Notes under the pieces: generated by a model
The model's database searches: none
Told to the model about the DNA's origin: nothing
Seen by the model: only the letters and a program-made list of their open reading frames with translations
Program-made: the position numbers and the translations under genes
Shown here: in pieces, positions 27,236-36,286 of the stretch
Layout of the letters: every line of letters begins with the position of its first letter
How positions within the stretch are numbered: position 1 is the stretch's first letter
DNA from: Cohnella rhizosphaerae
GTDB lineage: Bacteria; Bacillota; Bacilli; Paenibacillales; Paenibacillaceae
Direction of reading: 5' to 3'
Length of the DNA: 64,000 nt
NCBI RefSeq assembly: GCF_029525575.1
Contig: NZ_JAPDIA010000001.1
Span: forward strand, 558,001-622,000

Positions 27236-27260
27236 GCGTCTGCCATTCCGCCACGACCGC
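27175..27260 (-). tRNA. tRNA-Leu(GAG)
   Basis: 86 nt including encoded CCA. Acceptor GCGGTCG/CGACCGC, anticodon stem CCAGC/GCTGG with loop TTGAGGG, a long variable arm typical of class II tRNAs, and GGTTCGAGTCC in the T arm. Integration target of the element. Confidence 0.95.
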
Positions 27261-27354
27261 ATATTAAAAGTGTTGCTGTTCTCCAAGCGGCAGTGCCGGG
27301 GGAACTTGTTAAAGACTTTTCTTTGCGTAAAGCGACGATTCTGCCGATCGAAGG

Positions 27355-27430
27355 TGGTGAGCCATGAAGGACTCGAACCTTCGACACCCTGATTAAAAGT
27401 CAGGTGCTCTACCAACTGAGCTAATGGCTC
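27355..27430 (-). tRNA. tRNA-Lys(TTT)
   Basis: 76 nt with CCA; acceptor GAGCCAT/ATGGCTC, anticodon loop CTTTTAA, T arm GGTTCGAGTCC. Upstream of tRNA-Leu in the same operon. Confidence 0.95.
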
Positions 27431-27440
27431 GTACTGAAGT

Positions 27441-27517
27441 TGGTGACCCGTGGGGGGAATCGAACCCCCCGTTACCTCCGTGAAAGGGAGGTGTCTTAAC
27501 CGCTTGACCAACGGGCC
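27441..27517 (-). tRNA. tRNA-Glu(TTC)
   Basis: 77 nt with CCA; acceptor GGCCCGT/ACGGGTC, anticodon loop CTTTCAC. The T arm as read (GGGGGGTTCGATTCCCCCC) has one pair more than usual, possibly one extra base on each strand of G/C runs. First gene of the tRNA operon. Confidence 0.93.
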
Positions 27518-27669
27518 GCATTAGCATCAATTCGCTTTGTTTATCTCGTTCCCTCTCGGGCGACAAAAATGATTATATAACACCGTTTTAGGATTCGCAA
27601 GTACCTTTTCGCAATTTTTTTAAAAGTTTTTTTGTGGTGTATGCTAAGACCAAGAAAGGGGCATCCATC

Positions 27670-28611
27670 ATGACTCAAATGCTTCTATATAACGAATCGA
27701 CGCAGCGCGTCGAGGAGACCGCCGTGCGGGTGCCGCGCGATGGGGAAGTCGCCTGGGTGTCGCTGATCGCGGCCACGCAGGAGGAGATCGAGCGGGTGCT
27801 GCGCGACGTGTTCTGCTGCCATCCGCTCATCGTAGAGGATTGCGTCAAGCTGAACCAGCGTCCCAAGCTCGACCGCTACGACAAGCATCTGCTCCTTACC
27901 TTCTTCGAGGTCGGACAGGATCTGACGACGATCGAGACGGAGCATGTCATCGGTCCCAACTACGTCATCACGGTGGCGCCTCAGTCGGCGAGCTCTGTCG
28001 AAGCGGCCGAGCGGGACTTCCGCGCCGCGCCCGAACGCTTCATGACCTTTTCCGGCGTCATCCTCTACCGCCTGCTCGACCGCTGCGTCGACGACTACGC
28101 GGATCTGACCGACAAGGTGGAAAACGTGCTCGACAAGCACGAACGGGCCGTCTTCCGCAATCCGCACGTCAAGATCGCCGGAGACGTCTTTCGCCTCAAA
28201 AGGAAGCTGCACACGATCAGGCGCATCATGGCGGACGAAAAAGCGGCGCTCGCGCAGTTGACCCATCATCAGTTTCCTTATACCAGAGCGGAAGCGGATG
28301 TGTACTTCATCGATATCTACGATCACGTATCGCGCGTGCTCGATTCGATCGACGGCTTCCGCGAGTCGCTGTCCGGGCTTCTCGAGCTGCAGATCAATAT
28401 GAAGTCGGATCGCATGAACGAGATTATGAAGACGCTCACGATCGTCAGCTCCATTTTCCTACCCCTGACCTTCGTCGTCGGCTTGTACGGCATGAACTTC
28501 CACGATATGCCCGAGCTGCGCTGGAGATACGGCTACCCCGCCGTCCTGATCGTCATGGCCGTGATCGCAGGATCGCTCTGGTGGTTCTACAAGCGAAAAA
28601 AATGGCTGTAG
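27670..28611 (+). CDS. corA: CorA family magnesium/divalent cation channel
   Basis: 313 residues; the ATG at 27670 is preferred over an upstream frame start because GAAAGGGG lies just before it. A large cytoplasmic domain rich in charged helices precedes two C-terminal membrane helices. The signature GMN lies in FVVGLYGMNFHDMP at the end of the first helix (about 275), and the protein ends with a basic tail (YKRKKWL). The pentameric channel imports Mg2+ (Co2+ and Ni2+ possible). A single gene on the plus strand next to the tRNA operon; transcription starts in the AT-rich gap 27550-27650. Confidence 0.93.
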   Translation: MTQMLLYNESTQRVEETAVRVPRDGEVAWVSLIAATQEEIERVLRDVFCCHPLIVEDCVKLNQRPKLDRYDKHLLLTFFEVGQDLTTIETEHVIGPNYVITVAPQSASSVEAAERDFRAAPERFMTFSGVILYRLLDRCVDDYADLTDKVENVLDKHERAVFRNPHVKIAGDVFRLKRKLHTIRRIMADEKAALAQLTHHQFPYTRAEADVYFIDIYDHVSRVLDSIDGFRESLSGLLELQINMKSDRMNEIMKTLTIVSSIFLPLTFVVGLYGMNFHDMPELRWRYGYPAVLIVMAVIAGSLWWFYKRKKWL

Positions 28612-28697
28612 TCGTCCGCCGCCCCCCTCGTTTCAACGATCGTCAAATCCGGTTAAGCAAGAAGTAATATACGGATTCGACAAAGGGGCTACTCGCC

Positions 28698-29955
28698 ATG
28701 AATGAATTCAAGCTGCACGACGGTTCCCTGTACTGGCCGAAAACAATGTCCTTCTTCCCTACATATCCCTCCCTTCGCGAAAGCTTGATGACGCAGGTCG
28801 CGATCGTGGGCGGCGGAATGACGGGCGCGATCTGCGCGGCGACGCTCGCGGAAGCCGGCATCCCCGCCGTGCTGGTCGAGGAGAAACGGGTCGTTTCCGC
28901 CAGTACGGCGGCCAACACAGGCCTCATCCAGTTTTCAAGCGATATTATGTTGAGCGAGCTATCGGATCGAGTCGGCGAAAAGGACGCTGCCGCGTTTTAC
29001 GCGCATTGCCGCAAGGCCGTGAACGACCTTGGCCTGCTGTCCGCGGCACTCCCGCAAGACGGCGGCTATCGCGCACGCAGCAGCCTCTACTGCGCCTCTA
29101 AGCACGACGACGCGCCGAAGCTTCGCCGGGAATACGAGATGCTCCGCCGGCATGGCTTCGCGGCGGATTGGGGCTTCCCTGCGGGAGTCGGCGCCAGCTT
29201 CAAGGAACAATACCCCGCTGCGTTGGTGACCCGCGGCGACGCCGAGATCAATCCCGTCCGCCTCGCCCACGGCTTGATCGCGCAGGCGGCGCGAAGCGGC
29301 GTTCGCGTGTTCGAGAACACGGGCGTCACGAGCATCCGCAGAAGAGGCGACTGGTTCGTCCTGTCCTGCGACGGCGGCGAGATTCTGGCGCGAACCGTCG
29401 TACGCGCGACAGGCTATCTCCCGGGTCTTGAAGACGCCGCCCGAATCGAACCCATTCTGCGAAGGACGTTCGCGCTAACGACGACGCCGAACGCGATTCC
29501 CGCAGAATGGAGCCAGGAACTGATGATGTGGGAAACGGCGCGGCCCTATTTTTACTTCCGGCCGGCGCCGGACGGCCGGCTCGTCGTCGGCGGGCTGGAC
29601 GAAGAAGCGGAGGATGCCACGGCCGGCGAGCGGACGCTGCAAGCGCGTACCGACAAGCTGCTCGCCGAGCTCGGAGCGTTGTTCCCGGGCCGCAGCTTCG
29701 AAGCCGAGTACGCCTGGAGCGGCGCGTTCGGCGAATCTCCGGACGACCTCCCCCTTCATCGGCGAGCATCCGGAGATGCCCGGTCTCTTCCACGCGCTGG
29801 GCTACGGAGGCAACGGCACCGTTTACGCGATGCTGGCCGCCAGCATGTTGGTTGCGCGCCAACGCGGGGAGACGCATCCGCTGGCCGGACTGCTACAACC
29901 GAGGCAGGTCACTAACCGGACCGTGAAGGGCAACCCGGCAGTCAGAAAAGTTTGA
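28698..29955 (+). CDS. FAD-dependent amine/amino-acid oxidoreductase, DAO family (frameshifted)
   Basis: Dinucleotide-binding motif VAIVGGGMTGAICAATLAEAG near residue 34, then LVEEKRVVSASTAANTGLIQ as in DAO enzymes, and a substrate-domain region with PYFYFRPAPDGRLVVGG. The frame breaks at five C (29750-29754); four restore PFIGEHPEMPGLFHALGYGG, then NGTVYAMLAA, the conserved FAD-contact C-terminus. The start ATG at 28698 lies behind AAAGGGG. Probably oxidises a small amine or amino acid; the substrate is unknown. The 28612-28697 gap has no other feature. Confidence 0.85.
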
Positions 29956-30105
29956 GCAGTTTAACTGCTGCTTGTGCGGAATAAAAGGAGCGGGGGGCGC
30001 CCGGCGCCTGCGATATGTTGGCAAGATCCCGGGAGAGCAATCTGAACGCGTGTGTTGTTCTAAACGAGACTTGTTCGGCCTTTGCGCAACTCCGAGGAGG
30101 GTGTT

Positions 30106-30478
30106 CGTTCCCGACCAGGAACGCCCCGCGCTTCGTGGCGCCGTGAGCGTGGTGGTTTGTTTCTAACCCAGACTATTCCGCGCTGCTTGACGTCGTGAAC
30201 GGGGCGCTTGTTCCTGACCAGGACTAATCCGCTCTGCGTGCCGTCGTGGCCGGAGCAATTGTTCCCGATCAGGACTAATCCGCTCTGCGTGCCGTCGTGG
30301 GCGAAGCATTTGTTCCTGACCAAGACTAAACCGCTCTGCGTGCCGTCGTGGGCGAAGCATTTGTTCCCGATCAGGACTAAACCGCTCCGCTTGACGCCGT
30401 GATCGGTGATTTCGTTCCTAACCAAGACCACTTCGCTCTGCACGCCGCCGTGAGCGCGTTTTTGTTCCTAACCCGGAC
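30106..30478. repeat. 51-bp tandem repeat array, about 8 diverged units
   Basis: The landmark TTGTTCC recurs at 30157, 30208, 30259, 30310, 30361 and 30462, with diverged copies near 30106 and 30412, that is every 51 bases. The unit contains GACTAATCCGCTCTGCGTGC and CGTCGTGGGCGAAGCAT. Because 51 is 17 codons, the minus strand stays open (17-residue unit with RNKCFAHDGTQSGLVL), but I see no ribosome site and do not call a gene. Neighbouring 29956-30105 shows no other feature. Confidence 0.85.
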
Positions 30479-30490
30479 CTCCGAGTATAT

Positions 30491-30522
30491 AAAAAAGGAT
30501 TGCCTATAAGGCAATCCTTTGT
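30491..30522 (-). terminator. terminator of the Asn-Ser tRNA operon
   Basis: On the minus strand AAAGGATTGCCTTATAGGCAATCCTTTTTT, a nine-pair stem with T run, 14 bases past tRNA-Ser. Confidence 0.85.
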
Positions 30523-30535
30523 CATGTCGCTGTGG

Positions 30536-30626
30536 TGGCGGAGAGAGAGGGATTCGAACCCTCGCACCACTTGCGCAGTCTAACCCCTTAGCAGAGGGTC
30601 CCCTTGAGCCACTTGGGTATCTCTCC
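30536..30626 (-). tRNA. tRNA-Ser(GCT)
   Basis: 91 nt with CCA; class II with long variable arm, acceptor GGAGAGA/TCTCTCC, anticodon loop CTGCTAA. Confidence 0.94.
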
Positions 30627-30630
30627 ATGT

Positions 30631-30706
30631 TGGCTCCCCGAACAGGACTCGAACCTGTGACAACTCGATTAACAGTCGAGTGCTCTACCAACTGAGCTAT
30701 CAGGGA
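30631..30706 (-). tRNA. tRNA-Asn(GTT)
   Basis: 76 nt with CCA; acceptor TCCCTGA/TCGGGGA, anticodon loop CTGTTAA. Four bases upstream of tRNA-Ser, same operon. Confidence 0.94.
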
Positions 30707-30787
30707 ACGTTTTTCTCAAAAGCGACATTGATTAATTTATCATATGTCCTTAAATGAGTCAAGCACTGTCGGAAATTTTTTTTAAAA

Positions 30788-31288
30788 CTAATTTTGCATC
30801 GCCTGCCCCGCGAAGGCAACCGCCTTCTCCGGCGCGGCTTCTTCGAGTCGCAGCTTGCCTTTGCACCGGCCGCATACGTACTTGCGCGGGTCGGTCTTGC
30901 GCTTGCGCGGGTAGGACATGCCGCAGGCGCGGCACACCAGGTGATAGCGGACCGGCAGGCTGCGGCGCGCGCCCGGCAACGCCTGACAATAAAGCGTGGC
31001 GCCGACTTGCGCGAGCAGCGTCTTGAACTCCGCGTCGCGATGACGGTAGCCCCGGCCGAGCAGGTGCAGATGATAGTGGCACAGCTCGTGCTTGATGATG
31101 CGTTCCGTCTCTTCCGCTCCGTTGATCGCGAGCTGGTGGGGACTGATCTCGATATGATGGCTTTTGGTGAAATAGCGGCCGCCTGTCGTCCTCAGCCTGC
31201 TATTGAACGCGGCCTTGTGCAGGAAAGGCCTGCCGAACCATTGCAGAGACAACGCCTCCACCCACTGCTGCAATTCACGGTTGTCCAT
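30788..31288 (-). CDS. SprT family zinc metalloprotease-like protein
   Basis: 166 residues. SprT-like domain with the zinc motif HELCHYHLHLLGRGYRHRD near 65-85 (HExxH plus a third His), followed by a C-terminal zinc ribbon (CRACGMSYPRKR...CGRCKGKL). Same family as Bacillus YdcK/SprT, which sits near the alr region there as well. The start ATG at 31288 is followed by the common MDNRELQQWVE. Cytoplasmic; function in Firmicutes is not established. Confidence 0.92.
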   Translation of the reverse strand: MDNRELQQWVEALSLQWFGRPFLHKAAFNSRLRTTGGRYFTKSHHIEISPHQLAINGAEETERIIKHELCHYHLHLLGRGYRHRDAEFKTLLAQVGATLYCQALPGARRSLPVRYHLVCRACGMSYPRKRKTDPRKYVCGRCKGKLRLEEAAPEKAVAFAGQAMQN

Positions 31289-31392
31289 TTACGGAGCCTG
31301 CCTTCCTGCCTGCGCCTTGTTTTACTTGAATTGTAGCCACGGGTTGGGCTACACTGTCAAGTAGAATTTGCCGAGGGGAGACCATCTGACTC

Positions 31393-31749
31393 ATGCCCGA
31401 CATGACCCACGTATTGCTGCAACGCGCCGACGGCAGCCTCCTGTTCGTCGAGATGCCCGCATCTCACGCTTATCAGCTTAGCGCGCTGAACCTTAGGCTG
31501 CACAAGGAGCTGTCCAAACTGACGGCGGACAACGTCCCGGCGCTGCCGAGAGCGGTTGCGGAGGTAGGCAGCCTGGATTTGGTGGAGGGTGCGGCCGAAC
31601 GAATCGGCGGCATGGACTACGTCAACGAGCTCGAAGCGACGTTCGCCGCCGTACGGGAAGGCGAGTACCCGCTCGTCTCGCTGCTGACAGAGATTCGCGC
31701 CCTGCAGGCGCAGCTTGAGCAGTGGTACGAGGAAGAAGGCCTTCTCTAG
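31393..31749 (+). CDS. hypothetical 118-residue acidic protein
   Basis: Start ATG at 31393 behind GGGGAG. Acidic, probably helical; contains GSLLFVEMPASHAYQLSALN and ends with a Glu-rich tail (QLEQWYEEEG). No domain recognised. Codon use is like the GC-rich host, and it lies upstream of cmpA on the same strand. Confidence 0.7.
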   Translation: MPDMTHVLLQRADGSLLFVEMPASHAYQLSALNLRLHKELSKLTADNVPALPRAVAEVGSLDLVEGAAERIGGMDYVNELEATFAAVREGEYPLVSLLTEIRALQAQLEQWYEEEGLL

Positions 31750-31871
31750 TCCCCATCGTTCGACGCGCGGCCCGATTTTTTTGCCTTCGTTCGATCAGTC
31801 GGACCTGCACGGTTCGCCTTTCCGCTCCATAAGGTATTAGTACAGCATGACAGTGGAGGAGGACGACGGCT

Positions 31872-32009
31872 ATGCCGCAATGGCTGTGCAATCAGATGAT
31901 GAGGGCTTACCAGAAAAAGGACCGCCGCCAGATCAAGATGCTGAACGACTGCTGGTTTTTCTATTATCGCCAGCCCGCGAAGGATGCGGCCGCGATTCCA
32001 CGTCCCTAA
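31872..32009 (+). CDS. cmpA: cortex morphogenetic protein CmpA
   Basis: 45 residues, starting MPQWLCNQMMRAYQKKDRRQ and continuing IKMLNDCWFFYYR, an almost exact match to the small CmpA of Bacillus. In sporulating cells CmpA is an adaptor that delivers the coat protein SpoIVA to ClpXP when envelope assembly fails. The ATG at 31872 follows GGAGGA. The C-terminus is eight or so residues longer than the Bacillus protein. The gene is easily missed because of its size; its presence supports a spore-forming host. Confidence 0.9.
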   Translation: MPQWLCNQMMRAYQKKDRRQIKMLNDCWFFYYRQPAKDAAAIPRP

Positions 32010-32060
32010 CCGACCGTTCGACCGTTAAGGATTGACTCATCCCTATCGCTATCATAATCA

Positions 32061-32111
32061 CAGCCGCCCCGAATGCGGACGCAGCATGCTGCGCCGCATT
32101 CGGGGCGGCTG
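32061..32111. terminator. bidirectional terminator-type hairpin between cmpA and tex
   Basis: Near-perfect 50-base inverted repeat: CAGCCGCCCCGAATGCGG pairs with CCGCATTCGGGGCGGCTG around an inner palindrome GCAGCATGCTGC. Lies between the converging cmpA and tex genes. Confidence 0.75.
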
Positions 32112-32136
32112 TATGTCGGGCGGGATCATCTCGGCG

Positions 32137-34327
32137 TCAAGCCTCCGCAGGCCCCTTCATCGTCAGACTGACGCGACCCTTCTTCAGATCCGTGCCCATG
32201 ACCCACACTTTGACCGTGTCGCCGACGGCCACCACTTCCGTCGGATGCTTCACGAACCGGTTGCTGATCTGCGAAATATGCACGAGACCGTCGTTCTTGA
32301 TGCCGATGTCGACGAAGGCCCCGAAGTCGACGACGTTGCGGACCGTGCCGGTCAGCTCCATCCCCGGCTTCAGGTCCTCGATATCCAGGACGTCCGTGTG
32401 AAAAATCGGCGCCGGCAGCTCGTCGCGGGGATCGCGTCCCGGCCGCTGGAGGCTGTCGAGAATGTCGCGCAGCGTCGGCACGCCGACGCCCAGACCCGCG
32501 GCCGTCTCCGCGACGTTCACGCCGCGCAGGCGCTCCTTCACCTCGTCGGTGCCGATCCCTTCCAGCTGCAGTCCGAGCGCCTTGAACAGCTTGTCCACGA
32601 CCCCGTAGGACTCTGGATGGATCGGCGTGCGGTCGAGCGGATGCGCGCCGTCCGAGATGCGCAGGAAGCCCGCGCACTGCTCGAATGCTTTTGCGCCGAG
32701 CCGGGGGACCTTTTGCAGCTGCTTGCGGTCGGTGAATTTGCCGTTTTCTTCGCGCGCCTTGACGATGTTCTTCGCCAGCGTGGCGTTGATGCCCGACACA
32801 TACGAGAGCAGCGACGGCGACGCCGTATTGACGTCTACGCCGACATGGTTGACCGCCGACTCCACGACGCCGCCAAGGCTCTCGTCCAGCCGCTTCTGGG
32901 ATACGTCGTGCTGGTACTGCCCGACGCCGATCGCCTTGGGCTCGATCTTCACGAGCTCGGCGAGCGGATCCTGGAGCCGGCGCGCGATCGACACCGCGCT
33001 GCGTTCGGCGACGTCGAGATCGGGGAACTCTTCCTGCGCGAGCTTGGACGCCGAATAAACGCTCGCTCCGGCCTCGTTTACGATGAGGTACTGCAGACCG
33101 CGCTCGGGCATGCCCTTGATGACCGACACGACGAACTGCTCGGTCTCGCGCGAAGCCGTACCGTTGCCGACGACGATCAGCGTGACGCCGTACTGGCCGA
33201 TCAGCCTGCGGAACAGCGCCTCTGCCTCCGCCTTCTTGTTGTGCGGCGGCGTCGGATAGGAGACGGCTACCTCCAGCAGCTTGCCCGTATCGTCGACGAC
33301 GGCCAGCTTGCATCCCGTGCGGTAGGCAGGGTCTACGCCGAGCACGACCTGCCCTTTGACGGGCGGCTGGAGCAGCAGGTTGCGCAGGTTTTCGGAAAAG
33401 ATGGAGATCGCGTGCTCTTCCGCCTTCTCCGTCAGCTCGCCGCGCAGTTCGCGCTCGATCGAAGGCGCGATCAGCCGCTTGTAGGCGTCCTCCGCGGCCG
33501 CCGCGAGCGCATCCCGCGCCGGGGACGGCCCGCGCAGCGTACGCCTGTGCAGCTCGGCGACGACGCGCTCCGCCGGCACCTCGAGGCCGACGCCAAGCAC
33601 GTCCTCCCGCTCGCCGCGGTTGATCGCGAGCACCCGGTGCGGCGGCAAGCCGCTTGACCGGCTCGCTGTATTTGTAGTACATCTCGTACACCGATTCGGC
33701 TTCGGCATTTTTAGCCTTGCATTGCAGCACGCCCTGGTCCCACGTGAAGCGGCGCACCCACTTGCGGATGTCCGCGTCGTCCGCGATGCCCTCGGCCACG
33801 ATGTCCATCGCGCCCTGGATCGCCTCCTCCGCGCTGCCGACGCCCTTGTCGGCGTCGATATACCGGGCCGCCTCGCGCTGCAAATCGCCCTGCCTGGGCT
33901 GCGACAGCAGCCAGTTCGCGAGCGGCTCGAGCCCCCGCTCCTTGGCCACGCTCGCCCGCGTCTTGCGCTTTTGCCGGTACGGCCTGTACAGATCCTCGAG
34001 CTCCTGCAGCTTGACCGCGGCGCCGATCGCCTTCGCCAGCTCGGGCGTCAGCTTGCCCTGCTCGTCGATCAGGCGGAGCACCTCGCCCTTGCGGTCCTCC
34101 AGCTGCTTCAAATAGCCGCGGCGCTCCTCGATGGCCCGAAGGACGTTCTCGTCGAGTTCACCGGTCATCTCCTTGCGATAGCGAGCAATGAACGGAATCG
34201 TGTTGCCCTCGTCGAGCAGTCCCGCCACCGTGCGCACCTGCGCAGGCTTCAGGTTCAGCTCGGACGCAATCTGCGCGATCATGCGCTCCGCCGCCAGCTT
34301 CGCGTCCGGCAATGTCGCTTCATTCAT
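32137..34327 (-). CDS. tex: Tex family S1 RNA-binding transcription accessory protein (frameshifted)
   Basis: About 729 residues. The ATG at 34327 follows AAAGGGAG and gives MNEATLPDAKLAAERMIAQI. Conserved N-terminal blocks VAGLLDEGNTIPFIARYRKE and LEDLYRPYRQKRKTRA, then the YqgF-like domain (VLGVDPAYRTGCKLAVVD, VVGNGTASRETE), helix-hairpin-helix region (NIVKAREENGKFTDRKQL) and C-terminal S1 domain (DFGAFVDIGIKNDGLVHIS). The frame breaks at 33647-33648 (AA on the plus strand); removing one base joins VKRL to PPHRVLAINRGE. Tex is widely conserved and acts on RNA polymerase/RNA surveillance, so a real inactivation would be surprising. Confidence 0.9.
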
Positions 34328-34383
34328 CGTACTTCGGCTCCCTTTGGTCAAGTCTTTTCCCATCATAACAAAAGACGCTTCCG

Positions 34384-35022
34384 TCAGGAAGCGTCCGCAG
34401 GGTCCGCGTCAAACGCGAGTTCGGGCCGGTCGTTGTCGGGGCAGCGCAGCGCGGCAAGGGCGAACCCGACCATATCCTCGATCAGCCGCTCCGCGTCGGG
34501 CACGGGCTCCGACAGCACGGGATCGAAAAAGCTGAACTCGCGCCTGTACGTGATCCCTCCCCATAGGTAAAGAAAGGCGCTGTCGAGCGAGCGGTAATGA
34601 AAAACGCCGCGCAGCTTCCCCTCGGCAAGCAGCGACCGGATTTTCTCCCAGATCGGCGTCAGATACTCTCGAATGTAGTCGCGTCTGCAAGTCTCGTTGC
34701 CGATCTCGTTCTGGATCACGCGGACGAGATCGGGGTCCTCGAGCTGGAACTTCACGATCTCCCGGATGACCACCTTGAGTCCCGCGATCGGCTCCAGCGG
34801 CGCCGCGATCGTCTCCCTAACGAGCTCGATCGGAAAAAATTCGTCCAGCAGCGCTTCGAAAAGCTTGTCCTTGCCTTGAAAATAATAGGACACGAGCGCG
34901 GGATTCGTATCCGATTCGACGCCAAGCGCCCGAACCGTCGTCCCGTCAAAGCCCTGTCGCGCGAAAAGCCGCTTGGCGGCCAGCAGAATGCGCATCCTTG
35001 CATCTAGCTCGTAGGTACTCAT
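34384..35022 (-). CDS. TetR/AcrR family transcriptional regulator
   Basis: 212 residues from ATG 35022 (GGGAGGAATT upstream). N-terminal HTH (RILLAAKRLFARQGFDGTTV, then LVSYYFQGKDKLFEALLDEF) and a C-terminal ligand domain of the YfiR/CerR length. The next gene on this strand is tex, 57 bp downstream; no obvious transporter target is adjacent, so its regulon is unknown. Confidence 0.9.
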   Translation of the reverse strand: MSTYELDARMRILLAAKRLFARQGFDGTTVRALGVESDTNPALVSYYFQGKDKLFEALLDEFFPIELVRETIAAPLEPIAGLKVVIREIVKFQLEDPDLVRVIQNEIGNETCRRDYIREYLTPIWEKIRSLLAEGKLRGVFHYRSLDSAFLYLWGGITYRREFSFFDPVLSEPVPDAERLIEDMVGFALAALRCPDNDRPELAFDADPADAS

Positions 35023-35211
35023 AATTCCTCCCACTGCCGGATAATACTTTAGTGCTTCACCGCATTATCTCTATTATGAAGCAAAGGACCAGTGCGAAGC
35101 AAGCATGCGTTTGTCGAATTTGTGGTATATTTTGTGCAAAAAGAGCTGCCTGCGGCTTTTGCGTTTGCGCATTGGCGCGTAGCGGACGGATCGTGCGGGA
35201 TAGAGTTGGAC

Positions 35212-35392
35212 AGAGCAGCCGTTATTCCTGTTTGTATCGCTGTTCGTAGGCCGATCGCGGACTCAGGGGGCGCTATTGCGGGATTGACGGCCTTGTTTAG
35301 CCTTGATCCGAATAAATAACGCCCTTCCAGTCCGCAACGATCGCCATTTGGACCGGTTTTTACGAAATAGCGCCCCCCTGAGTCCGGTGCCT
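35212..35392. repeat. diverged 51-bp repeats containing a 19-bp inverted repeat
   Basis: AATAACGCCC at 35315 and AATAGCGCCC at 35366 are 51 bp apart, both followed by a variant of CAGTCCG/GAGTCCG. Weaker copies precede at about 51-bp steps from 35217. The outer copies are inverted relative to each other: GGACTCAGGGGGCGCTATT near 35255 pairs with AATAGCGCCCCCCTGAGTCC at 35366. The rest of the gap 35023-35460 holds nothing I recognise. Confidence 0.65.
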
Positions 35393-35462
35393 GGTGTGAC
35401 GTACCACGTGCCTTGTGCCTTTGCCTGTCTTGCAATCAGCGGCTGCCGCGACTGCCCGGATG

Positions 35463-35507
35463 CAAAAAAAGAACGATCCCTTCCCTCGAGAAGGAACCGC
35501 TCTTAAA
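35463..35507 (-). terminator. terminator after ndoA
   Basis: On the minus strand AGAGCGGTTCCTTC pairs, with a few wobble positions, with GGGAAGGGATCGTTCT and is followed by TTTTTT. It starts within the last codons of ndoA. Confidence 0.7.
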
Positions 35508-35853
35508 AATCGATCAGACCGACGCTGATGAGCAGCGCCTCGTCTACCTTTCTCATCATTTCCTCGTCCAAGTGCGTGATCTTGTCCGTAAGCCGCTGCT
35601 TGTCGATCGTGCGAATCTGCTCGAGCAGCACGACCGAGTCGCGCTCCATCCCGTGCTCCTTGGCCTCGATCTCCACATGCGTGGGAAGCTTTGCCTTTTG
35701 GATTTGGGCCGTGATCGCCGCTACGATGACGGTCGGACTGAACCGGTTGCCGATATCGTTCTGTATGACGAGCACAGGGCGTACGCCCCCCTGCTCGGAC
35801 CCGACGACAGGCGACAGGTCCGCGTAGAACACATCCCCGCGTTTGACGATCAA
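35503..35853 (-). CDS. ndoA: type II toxin, MazF/EndoA mRNA interferase
   Basis: 116 residues, the family's exact length. The N-terminus [20 protein letters not shown] with the conserved [15 protein letters not shown] and THVEI segments is nearly identical in type to Bacillus EndoA, which cuts single-stranded RNA at UACAU. Three bases downstream of the antitoxin gene and part of the alr-ndoAI-ndoA group. The catalytic Arg is in GGVRPV and Thr in AAITAQ. Confidence 0.96.
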   Translation of the reverse strand: MIVKRGDVFYADLSPVVGSEQGGVRPVLVIQNDIGNRFSPTVIVAAITAQIQKAKLPTHVEIEAKEHGMERDSVVLLEQIRTIDKQRLTDKITHLDEEMMRKVDEALLISVGLIDF

Positions 35854-35856
35854 TCG

Positions 35857-36138
35857 CTACACCCCGCTCACGAGCCGTCCGAGCGTGCTCTCGGCGTCTT
35901 CCTCGGCATGAAAAGCCTCGGATGCCATGTTCAGGTTGATCTTGGCCATCTCCAGGTATCCCCGCTGCATCGCGTCGCGGATCAGGCGTTTCTTTCTGTC
36001 GACCAGGTACTGCTTCATCGCCTGGCGGACGACTTCGCTGCGATTGGAATTCTCGTTCGCCGCGACATAGTCCACCTCGCGCAGCAGATGATCGGGCAGA
36101 CTGATCATAATCCGCTTCGTATTGTGCAAATTGGCCAC
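35857..36138 (-). CDS. ndoAI: EndoAI antitoxin, CopG/ribbon-helix-helix
   Basis: 93 residues from GTG at 36138, behind GGGGGTG; a longer open frame upstream lacks support and would add a non-homologous leader. The N-terminus ANLHNTKRIMISLPDHLLRE is the DNA-binding ribbon-helix-helix. The C-terminus (EDAESTLGRLVSGV) is the toxin-wrapping part. Binds and inhibits EndoA and probably autoregulates the operon. Confidence 0.92.
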   Translation of the reverse strand: MANLHNTKRIMISLPDHLLREVDYVAANENSNRSEVVRQAMKQYLVDRKKRLIRDAMQRGYLEMAKINLNMASEAFHAEEDAESTLGRLVSGV

Positions 36139-36286
36139 CGAACACGCACCCCCAAAAAATGTCCATGCTGCAATAATTCCCAGTATCTCGTTCGCTGAAA
36201 GGAAATATACGAATATCATACCATTCGCGCCGTCCGCGCGTCATTCCTGCTTGACGGCATTAAAAATGTCGACGCATCGAAAGCCG

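Noticed and set aside
27143-27392. Frames across tRNA-Leu and tRNA-Lys
   Set aside because: Same tRNA artefact on either strand.
30060-30443. A 127-residue repeat protein
   Set aside because: The frame is open only because 51 is a multiple of three; no ribosome site, and units are diverged without codon bias.
30106-30478. CRISPR array
   Set aside because: Units repeat in full at 51 bp without constant repeat plus unique spacer, and there are no cas genes nearby.
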